Source: Pseudohongiella sp.
GTDB lineage: Bacteria; Pseudomonadota; Gammaproteobacteria; Pseudomonadales; Pseudohongiellaceae
Length of the DNA stretch: 5,685 nucleotides
NCBI GenBank assembly: GCA_030652635.1
Contig: JAUSPW010000397.1
Span: 1 to 5,685, forward strand
Reading direction: 5' to 3'
Under the pieces are notes generated by a model. It had not been told where the DNA came from. It made no database searches and worked only from the letters and a program-made list of their open reading frames with translations. The position numbers were made by a program, and so were the translations under genes. Shown here piece by piece: positions 1 to 4,518 of the stretch (its first letter is position 1; each line of letters opens with the position of its first letter).

Positions 1-33
1 CGACCACACTCAATCTGCTGCTGTTCCCAGGGC

Positions 34-64
34 ATAAAAAACGTTTCCGCGGAAACTTTTTTTT
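34..64. repeat. Palindromic repeat copy 1, terminator-like
   Basis: The perfect 14-nt palindrome GTTTCCGCGGAAAC lies at 43-56. It is preceded by six A (36-41) and followed by eight T (57-64). As RNA it could fold into a short stem with a CGCG loop and a U-run, so it may end transcription entering from the left and, being symmetric, also from the right. The 17-nt string ATAAAAAACGTTTCCGC (34-50) recurs exactly at 1440-1456, and the palindrome core recurs at 1395-1410. The family of this repeat is not recognised. Confidence 0.7.
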
Positions 65-168
65 GAGTATTTTTCTGATCGGAGTTCACTTGTACCCCAT
101 GGCTGCGCGCGGACTTGAAAATTGCCTCATTTAATTCGTGACAGACATCAAGAACCCCAAATAATCAT

Positions 169-197
169 TTGATATCAGCACATTAACCACCTATAAA
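169..197 (+). promoter_or_regulatory. Probable sigma70 promoter of rhuM
   Basis: TTGATA (169-174, five of six matches to TTGACA) is separated by exactly 17 nt from TATAAA (192-197, five of six matches to TATAAT). Transcription would begin near 204, leaving a leader of only about 15 nt that consists almost entirely of the Shine-Dalgarno. No operator palindrome is visible over the promoter, so the gene may be expressed constitutively. This is a consensus match only. Confidence 0.55.
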
Positions 198-201
198 GTT
201 C

Positions 202-210
202 AAAGGAGGA
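202..210 (+). promoter_or_regulatory. Strong Shine-Dalgarno of rhuM
   Basis: AAAGGAGGA at 202-210 is almost fully complementary to the 16S rRNA 3' end and lies 8 nt before the ATG at 219. It fixes that codon as the start and predicts efficient translation. Confidence 0.8.
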
Positions 211-218
211 ACTAACTA

Positions 219-1256
219 ATGTCCAAAGGGAAATCATCGCAATCACTGCAAATCCGCAACAGCACTGCCGAGTTCCTGATTTTCACGGCTCAGGCTGGTG
301 AAGGCAGTATTGAGGTACGGGTGGCGGAGGAAACCGTCTGGTTGACTCAGAAGTTGATGGCGGAGTTGTTTAATGTAAGTGTGCCAACTATCAATGAGCA
401 CCTGAAAAATATCTTTATTGGCAAAGAGTTAGAGGAAAATTCAGTTATTAGGAAATTCCGAATAACTGCCGCCGACGGCAAACAATACAACACCCAGTTT
501 TACAACCTCGACGCCATTATCTCAGTAGGCTACCGGGTCAATTCCACCCGTGCTACCCAATTTCGTCAGTGGGCAACCGGCATTCTGCGCGAGTTTGCAA
601 TAAAGGGTTTTGTCCTGGACAGGAAGCGACTGGAAAACGGTAATTTTCTGGGCGAGGACTACTTTGAACGCTTGCTGGATGAAATCCGCGAGATTCGCCT
701 CAGCGAGCGCCGGTTTTATCAGAAGATTACCGATATTTATGCCACCAGCATGGATTATAAAAAAGATGCTGAACTGACCCAGCAGTTTTTTGCCAAAGTC
801 CAAAACAAACTGCACTACGCCATTCACGGCAGCACGGCTGCAGAGTTGGTGATGGCGAGGGCCGATGCTGACAAAGAACAAATGGGGCTGACCAGTTGGG
901 AAAAAGCACCTGACGGAAAAATACTGAGGACTGATGTGGTGGTGGCCAAAAATTATCTGCGCCAGGAAGAGCTTGCAGCCTTGGCGCGCATCGTAACGAT
1001 GTATCTGGATTATGCGGAAAGCATGGCCTTGCGAAAAATGCCAATGACCATGGAAGATTGGGCGACAAAACTTGACGCGTTTTTGCAATTTAATGAGCAG
1101 GATATTCTGGATAACTCAGGCAAGGCCACAGCGGAAGTCGCCAAGGCGTTTGCATTGACGGAATTTGAAAAATACAGGATTGTGCAGGATCGTTTGTTCA
1201 GCTCTGACTTTGACAAAATGCTGGAAAGTCTGCCGACACTAGACTCCAAAAAATAA
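219..1256 (+). CDS. rhuM: RhuM family protein
   Basis: This 345-residue protein belongs to the RhuM family, named after a gene of Salmonella pathogenicity island 3. The family's molecular activity is not established. The N-terminal part has a predicted helix-turn-helix (about residues 42-66, from WLTQ to KNIF), followed by the family signatures TAADGK (83-88), YNLD (95-98) and SVGYRV (102-107) and by RATQFRQWA (111-119). The C-terminal part carries the typical HGSTAAEL (203-210), RADADK (214-219), MYLDYAE (261-267) and VQDRLFSSDFDK (322-333). Length and both ends match full-length family members, so the gene appears intact. The start is set by a strong Shine-Dalgarno. The gene stands alone, transcribed from its own likely promoter, between related palindromic repeats and just before a toxin-antitoxin pair. 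This fits an accessory gene that moves between genomes. DNA binding through the helix-turn-helix is an inference. Confidence 0.92.
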   Translation: MSKGKSSQSLQIRNSTAEFLIFTAQAGEGSIEVRVAEETVWLTQKLMAELFNVSVPTINEHLKNIFIGKELEENSVIRKFRITAADGKQYNTQFYNLDAIISVGYRVNSTRATQFRQWATGILREFAIKGFVLDRKRLENGNFLGEDYFERLLDEIREIRLSERRFYQKITDIYATSMDYKKDAELTQQFFAKVQNKLHYAIHGSTAAELVMARADADKEQMGLTSWEKAPDGKILRTDVVVAKNYLRQEELAALARIVTMYLDYAESMALRKMPMTMEDWATKLDAFLQFNEQDILDNSGKATAEVAKAFALTEFEKYRIVQDRLFSSDFDKMLESLPTLDSKK

Positions 1257-1296
1257 TGGCCAGTCGGCTCACGTAGCCGCTCCCGTCATTCCCTTT

Positions 1297-1322
1297 ATCG
1301 CCATCGCCATCGCATAAGCGAT
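1297..1322. repeat. Short ATCGCC hexamer run ending in a hairpin
   Basis: About two and a half ATCGCC units (1297-1313) run into an inverted repeat, ATCGC (1309-1313) and GCGAT (1318-1322), with an ATAA loop. It is short, has no T-run, and its role is unknown. Confidence 0.4.
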
Positions 1323-1394
1323 CCGCTCTCCCTGCCACATTTCTGGTGCAGCCGATATTTTTTGCGCACCAGATTCTCCGTGTAATCCAGAAAG

Positions 1395-1417
1395 CGTTTC
1401 CGCGGAAACGTCTTTTT
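1395..1417. repeat. Palindromic repeat copy 2, terminator-like
   Basis: CGTTTCCGCGGAAACG at 1395-1410 is a perfect 16-nt palindrome followed by TCTTTTT. It shares the 14-nt core of copy 1 at 43-56. The flank to its right (TTTTTGAG, then a TTTTGATC-like stretch) resembles the flank to the right of copy 1, so the two copies are in the same orientation. It lies about 140 nt after the rhuM stop and could end the rhuM transcript. Confidence 0.65.
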
Positions 1418-1439
1418 GAGATGACGGATTTTGATCTGA

Positions 1440-1467
1440 ATAAAAAACGTTTCCGCTGAAACGTTTT
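1440..1467. repeat. Palindromic repeat copy 3
   Basis: This is an inverted repeat with 10-nt arms, AAAACGTTTC (1444-1453) and GAAACGTTTT (1458-1467), around a CGCT loop. It differs from copies 1 and 2 by one base in the core (CGCT in place of CGCG). The 17-nt left side at 1440-1456 is identical to 34-50 of copy 1. Copy 2 and copy 3 lie only about 37 nt apart. Confidence 0.65.
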
Positions 1468-1536
1468 CCGGACCGATTTGAGGCAATTGCGCCAGCTTCA
1501 GTTCATGCGATCAACTATAACCAGAATTGTGGAGCC

Positions 1537-1550
1537 CAGGCTACCGCCTG
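1537..1550. repeat. Small inverted repeat upstream of brnT
   Basis: CAGGC (1537-1541) and GCCTG (1546-1550) surround a TACC loop, about 50 nt before the brnT start. It is a possible operator half-site pair or a simple hairpin. Toxin-antitoxin promoters are often autoregulated, but the sequence does not show that BrnA binds here. Confidence 0.25.
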
Positions 1551-1601
1551 CATGAAAGCCCCTACCTTGTCATCTGAGTAAAAAAGGAATAATTTATACT
1601 C

Positions 1602-1865
1602 ATGGTTGAGTTCGAGTTTGACCATAGCAAAAGCAAGGCCAATCTGGACAAACATGGAATCGATTTCCATGCAGCTCAAGCGCTCTGGAATGATCCGAAT
1701 CTTTTAGAGCTCCAGGTCAGATCTGACAATGAGCCAAGGTTTATTGTGATTGGATGTATTTATGAAAAGCACTGGTCAGCAATTGTCACTTACCGGAATG
1801 AGAAAATTCGCCTGATATCTGTCAGGCGATCCCGCAAGAAAGAGGTGATGCTTTATGAAAGCTGA
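1602..1865 (+). CDS. brnT: BrnT family toxin (type II TA)
   Basis: This 87-residue protein matches the BrnT toxin family. Characterised BrnT from Brucella has a RelE-like ribonuclease fold that blocks translation. The start FEFDHSKSKANLDKHG (residues 4-19) is the family's signature opening, with N14 and K17-H18-G19. It is followed by DF near 21, a central EPRF (44-47) and IG (50-51), and the C-terminal strand IRLISVRRS (69-77) with E81 and Y85. Its length is normal and no key segment is missing, so it should be active. The ATG at 1602 is chosen because the conserved N-terminus begins right after it; a weak Shine-Dalgarno (AAGGA near 1584-1588) lies rather far upstream. The gene overlaps its antitoxin by 11 bp, toxin first, which is the usual brnTA order. 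Confidence 0.9.
   Translation: MVEFEFDHSKSKANLDKHGIDFHAAQALWNDPNLLELQVRSDNEPRFIVIGCIYEKHWSAIVTYRNEKIRLISVRRSRKKEVMLYES
1841..1847 (+). promoter_or_regulatory. Shine-Dalgarno of brnA inside brnT
   Basis: AGAGGTG at 1841-1847 lies 7 nt before the brnA ATG at 1855, within the last codons of brnT. It is better placed than the site before brnT. This would favour antitoxin over toxin synthesis from a shared mRNA. Confidence 0.6.
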
Positions 1866-2106
1866 AGATTTCGACAAGAAATTCGATGACGGTAAAGAAG
1901 ACATCATCGATGATCTGGATCTTACCAGCGCACGTCGCGTCAACTATGAACAAAAAAGAATCAATGTTGATATACCGTCCTGGGTCATTGAATCGCTGGA
2001 CCGTGAAGCTGCTCGTATTGGTGTAACACGCCAATCAATTATCAAAGTCTGGTTGGTTGAACGCCTCAAGGCAGAGGCATTGGATCGCGGGGAATCGCAT
2101 ACTTAA
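1855..2106 (+). CDS. brnA: BrnA-role ribbon-helix-helix antitoxin
   Basis: This 83-residue protein is the antitoxin partner of the preceding BrnT. The N-terminal half (KKFDDGKEDIIDDLDLTSARR, residues 8-28) is acidic and resembles the toxin-contacting segment of CopG/BrnA-like antitoxins. The C-terminal half is a ribbon-helix-helix DNA-binding fold: strand KRINVDIP (34-41), a first helix (about 42-55), the turn at GVTR (56-59), and a second helix with QSIIKVWLVERLKAEAL (60-76). In the family the dimer binds its own promoter while the acidic arm masks the toxin, and autoregulation is expected here by analogy. It overlaps brnT by 11 bp, so the two are translationally coupled. It is closer to the CopG-annotated variant than to the first described BrnA, so the symbol reflects role and partner. 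Confidence 0.85.
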   Translation: MKAEDFDKKFDDGKEDIIDDLDLTSARRVNYEQKRINVDIPSWVIESLDREAARIGVTRQSIIKVWLVERLKAEALDRGESHT

Positions 2107-2127
2107 AATGGGTTAGCGCATCACAAC

Positions 2128-3183
2128 ATGAGCGAGAAATTACATACCCTTGGGCTCGTCCCGTTTTTTATCAGCCAACTGACCGACCCCGGCCTGGTGG
2201 AAACACGTCTCGCGCGCGTGACAGCAGTGCAGCGTTCCAGAACCACGGTTGTCTGCGAATCCGGTGAGCGAATTGTTGAACTGTCGCTTACCTTGCAAAA
2301 ATCAGCAGCGATCGACAGGCCTGCAGTGGGTGATTGGGTTGTTCTGGATAAGTCACTTGCCAGAATAGAGCAAGTCCTGGAAAGGAAAAGTCTGTTCAGG
2401 CGATTGGGTGCGGGTACGAGCAATGAGATCCAGCCCATAGCGGCTAACATAGATATTCTTTTTATCGTCACCTCGTGCAATGAAGAGTTCAATGAGTCGC
2501 GCCTGGAGCGGTATCTTGCTTTGTGCGCTGAGGCCGGTGCGATGCCTGTCATCGTTCTTACCAAAATCGACCTTGCTGACGACCCGGGTAATTTTGTGCA
2601 ACGTGCTCGCAGCGTGCAGGCTGGAGTTCCGGTCGAAATGACCAATGCGCTTGACCCGGAGACGCTCGATGGGGTCCGCGCTTGGATTGACCGCACTACG
2701 ACGGTCGCTCTGGTGGGTTCCTCTGGCGTTGGCAAATCGACTCTGTTGAATACACTCGCGGGCCACACATTGGCGGCGACCAGTGAAATTCGTGAGCAGG
2801 ACAAGAAAGGGCGTCATACCACTACCCATCGCGAACTACACATCCTGCCCACTGGCGGGCTTCTTATCGATGTGCCGGGCATGCGGGAACTCAGGGTGGC
2901 CGAGCTTGATCAGTCACTTGGGGCTGTTTTTGAGGATATTCAATTGCTGGCAAAGCAATGCCGGTTTGCTGACTGCGGACACGACACTGAGCCCGGATGC
3001 GCTGTGCTCAGAGCGATACAAGAGCAAAAGCTTGATGACCGGAGGCTCGCCAATTACAGAAAGCTGATGCGTGAGAATGCGTTGGCAACCGCCACATTGG
3101 CGGAAAAACGATCTCAGGGACGAGATTTCGCGAAGATGGTGCAAGAGGGCAAACGTATCAAGCAGAAAAGACTTGAAACGTGA
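2128..3183 (+). CDS. rsgA: Ribosome small subunit GTPase RsgA
   Basis: RsgA (YjeQ/EngC) is a cytoplasmic, circularly permuted GTPase that acts in late maturation of the 30S ribosomal subunit. The 351 residues comprise an N-terminal OB-fold-like region (about 27-85, with VGDWVVLD at 67-74), then the GTPase motifs in permuted order: G4 TKID (145-148), G1/P-loop GSSGVGKST (197-205), the G2 region GRHTTTH (228-234) and G3 DVPG (248-251). A zinc-binding segment follows with C278, C283, H285 and C291, and a basic C-terminal tail. All expected motifs are present. The start LHTLGLVPFF (5-14) differs from the lysine-rich start of E. coli RsgA and fits a second RsgA subtype often found beside a housekeeping copy; that subtype call is inference. 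No Shine-Dalgarno precedes the ATG, but it is the first possible start after the brnA stop in this frame. It may be read together with brnTA. Confidence 0.93.
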   Translation: MSEKLHTLGLVPFFISQLTDPGLVETRLARVTAVQRSRTTVVCESGERIVELSLTLQKSAAIDRPAVGDWVVLDKSLARIEQVLERKSLFRRLGAGTSNEIQPIAANIDILFIVTSCNEEFNESRLERYLALCAEAGAMPVIVLTKIDLADDPGNFVQRARSVQAGVPVEMTNALDPETLDGVRAWIDRTTTVALVGSSGVGKSTLLNTLAGHTLAATSEIREQDKKGRHTTTHRELHILPTGGLLIDVPGMRELRVAELDQSLGAVFEDIQLLAKQCRFADCGHDTEPGCAVLRAIQEQKLDDRRLANYRKLMRENALATATLAEKRSQGRDFAKMVQEGKRIKQKRLET

Positions 3184-3242
3184 GTGTTGATAACGGGGCC
3201 GCCGTGCAGGAAAAGCTTAAAGCCATCATCATGGTACGCACC

Positions 3243-4196
3243 TCACACCGCCGTGATGAAATTGTCAATTTCCCGGGTCAGCTCGGCGTCGTGGCCAAGC
3301 CAGATGTGCCCGCCGTCCGGAAAGACCACGAGGCGCGTGTACGGTATGCGGTTGTCCAGCAGTCGCGCGGTTTCGGCTGTGCCGAACAGGTCATCTTCGC
3401 AGGACACGATAAGCGTTGGCACGGTCATGTTTTCGAACGCCGTGGTCGTGGGTGCTCCGGCCCAGAAGCCGTCGGCGCGCAAACCCTCAGTCTTCTGGCT
3501 GATGGGCATCAATCCCTCTCGTATCAGATCGGCCCGCTGCTGTTCTTCGGGAGAAACCCTGGCCAGGAGGCTCGGATCGGTTGCCAGCAGCGTGCGCAGT
3601 AGCGTCTGCGGCGCCAGTGTCGCGAATGACCAGAACCATACGTCAGAGTTCAGGACACGTTCGACCACCGCGCTCTGCAATGCGGTGAATTCCACCGGAT
3701 CCCGGCCCGTCAGGTTGGCTGCCGGCACGATAAGCACGAGATGCGAACAGCGCCCCGGATGGCGCAGCGCAAATTCGGCTGCTGTGAGCGCTCCCGCCGA
3801 GCCCCCCGCCACGGCAATCTGGTCAATCTCGAGATAGTCGAGCAACTCCGCGAGCACATCCGCCTGGTGCGCGGGTGAGTTATCCTCAGGGAAGGCACTG
3901 CGCAGATAACCGAATCGCGAAGGCGCAATAACCTGGAAACCCGCCTCGACCAGACCATGAGCAAAAAGAAGTCCCTGATCGAACCCGCCGCCCGTGCCGT
4001 GGATCATCATCAGCCGCGGCCCGGACCCTGCAACCGCATATTCGAGTGCCCCCGCGCTTGATTGGAAGATGCTGCTGCGCTTTACGATGCGTGCTTGCAC
4101 CGCCGCCATCGTGGCTCGATACGCGCCAGTTCCCCAAGCCCCGGCCCCAAGTGCCAGGCCACCAAGGCAGGTCAACAGCGTGCGCCGGGAGATCAC
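3243..4196 (-). CDS. Exported alpha/beta-hydrolase fold protein
   Basis: This 317-residue alpha/beta-hydrolase has an N-terminal export signal. Residues 3-8 (SRRTLL) resemble a twin-arginine motif and are followed by a hydrophobic, glycine- and alanine-rich stretch (about 8-24). The protein is therefore probably exported by Tat or anchored in the inner membrane facing the periplasm. The enzyme core shows the oxyanion-hole loop HGTGGG (66-71), the nucleophile elbow GGSAGA with S133, a likely catalytic aspartate in CEDD (D268 or D269), and the catalytic histidine in GGHIWLGH (H297). A cap region lies between about 160 and 245. The triad looks complete, so it should be an active esterase, lipase or related hydrolase; the substrate cannot be told from sequence. 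The start codon is GTG, supported by GGAGG 7 nt upstream. It is convergent with rsgA (59-bp gap) and divergent from the exported protein at 4519. It is visibly more GC-rich than rhuM and brnTA. Confidence 0.88.
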   Translation of the reverse strand: MISRRTLLTCLGGLALGAGAWGTGAYRATMAAVQARIVKRSSIFQSSAGALEYAVAGSGPRLMMIHGTGGGFDQGLLFAHGLVEAGFQVIAPSRFGYLRSAFPEDNSPAHQADVLAELLDYLEIDQIAVAGGSAGALTAAEFALRHPGRCSHLVLIVPAANLTGRDPVEFTALQSAVVERVLNSDVWFWSFATLAPQTLLRTLLATDPSLLARVSPEEQQRADLIREGLMPISQKTEGLRADGFWAGAPTTTAFENMTVPTLIVSCEDDLFGTAETARLLDNRIPYTRLVVFPDGGHIWLGHDAELTREIDNFITAV

Positions 4197-4203
4197 TGTG
4201 CAG

Positions 4204-4208
4204 CCTCC
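4204..4208 (-). promoter_or_regulatory. Shine-Dalgarno setting the GTG start of the hydrolase
   Basis: GGAGG on the minus strand (CCTCC at 4204-4208) lies 7 nt before the GTG whose first base is 4196. This supports GTG as the true start and keeps the twin-arginine-like N-terminus in the protein. Confidence 0.7.
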
Positions 4209-4354
4209 ATTGTGAGATCTGTGGGTTCTGGAACGACGATGCGTCTCGTTGACACGACGTTGTATTCTGTCGAATCTAGACCGATCTGCATGGGGAGGCT
4301 CCGATTACACAGACTTCCGGAATGTCACTTTGTCATAAAAAAGCAGGGACATTT

Positions 4355-4368
4355 TTGATACACATCAA
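4355..4368. promoter_or_regulatory. FNR/ANR-type binding site
   Basis: TTGATACACATCAA matches the FNR/ANR consensus TTGAT-N4-ATCAA at all ten defined positions. FNR-family regulators carry an oxygen-sensitive iron-sulfur cluster and bind such sites when oxygen is low. The site is centred 165 nt from the hydrolase start and about 157 nt from the start of the exported protein, so it could serve either gene. The usual activating position, centred 41.5 nt before the transcript start, does not line up with a good -10 element on either strand. The regulated gene and the sign of control are therefore open. Confidence 0.55.
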
Positions 4369-4458
4369 CCGGCATCAGTTGTTATAGCGCACTGGAAATC
4401 GCGTCGGCTGAAGCTGAGCAGATCCTGTAGCCTCTGAAAAGCGATCCTCCCTATAAGG

Positions 4459-4487
4459 TTTACCGTCCAGGCTCACCGTGTTAGGCT
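4459..4487 (+). promoter_or_regulatory. Possible promoter of the exported-protein gene
   Basis: TTTACC (4459-4464, four of six matches) and TAGGCT (4482-4487, three of six) are separated by 17 nt, and a TG one base before the -10 gives an extended -10 form. Transcription would start near 4494, some 25 nt before the ATG. The match is weak. TATAAG at 4452-4457 is a better -10 by itself but lacks a -35. Confidence 0.25.
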
Positions 4488-4505
4488 CAAAAAAATTGAA
4501 CAGTT

Positions 4506-4513
4506 GGGGAGGG
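4506..4513 (+). promoter_or_regulatory. Shine-Dalgarno of the exported-protein gene
   Basis: GGGGAGGG at 4506-4513 has its GAGG core 6 nt before the ATG at 4519. This supports that start, which is directly followed by a signal peptide. Confidence 0.7.
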
Positions 4514-4518
4514 ATCCC

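Larger units (their letters stand above)
1257..1601. other. Non-coding spacer rich in short hairpins
   Basis: No convincing gene is seen here on either strand. The stretch contains a CGGCT/AGCCG hairpin (1265-1279), a run of ATCGCC hexamers (about 1297-1315) merging into an ATCGC/GCGAT hairpin (1309-1322), two copies of the GTTTCC palindrome (1395-1410 and 1444-1467) and a CAGGC/GCCTG hairpin (1537-1550). None of the first three hairpins is followed directly by a T-run. A TATAAC hexamer at 1516-1521 could be a -10 element for brnT, but no good -35 sits at the right distance. The promoter of the toxin-antitoxin operon must lie somewhere here and was not identified with confidence. Confidence 0.6.
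4197..4518. other. Divergent intergenic region
   Basis: No gene is seen here. The stretch separates the minus-strand hydrolase from the plus-strand exported protein and should carry both promoters. It holds the FNR-type box at 4355-4368 and an 8-nt palindrome TTCCGGAA (4315-4322). Possible plus-strand -10 elements are TATAGC (4383-4388), TATAAG (4452-4457) and TAGGCT (4482-4487). The last has a TG one base upstream and TTTACC (4459-4464) 17 nt before it. On the minus strand, TGTAAT (4304-4309) and TATGAC (4332-4337) are possible -10 elements. None is strong enough to choose with confidence. Confidence 0.55.

Noticed and set aside
3..134. Frame open from the left edge to a stop at 132-134, possible end of an upstream gene
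   Set aside because: It passes through the palindrome and T-run, which look like non-coding sequence, and its residues do not resemble a known C-terminus.
522..1088. Minus-strand frame (188 codons) opposite rhuM
   Set aside because: It is antisense to a well-conserved RhuM protein and has no recognisable domain or ribosome binding site.
1295..1486. Minus-strand frame of 63 codons in the rhuM-brnT spacer
   Set aside because: It reads straight through both palindromic repeats and the ATCGCC hexamer run, and its arginine-rich ending comes from that repeat. There is no support for a real protein.
2121..2804. Long minus-strand frame (227 codons) opposite rsgA
   Set aside because: It lies wholly antisense to a clear RsgA with all motifs, and its translation is serine/arginine-rich without recognisable domains.
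3184..3242. Terminator between the convergent rsgA and hydrolase genes
   Set aside because: The 59-bp gap has no stem followed by a T-run in either direction; only the 6-nt AAGCTT palindrome is visible.
3184..3837. Plus-strand frame (217 codons) opposite the hydrolase
   Set aside because: It is a shadow of the GC-rich hydrolase gene. Its translation is low in complexity and lacks motifs, whereas the minus strand shows a complete catalytic triad.
4249..4277. Plus-strand promoter based on the perfect TTGACA at 4249-4254
   Set aside because: No acceptable -10 element lies 16-18 nt downstream; the hexamer at the 17-nt position (GAATCT) matches only two of six.
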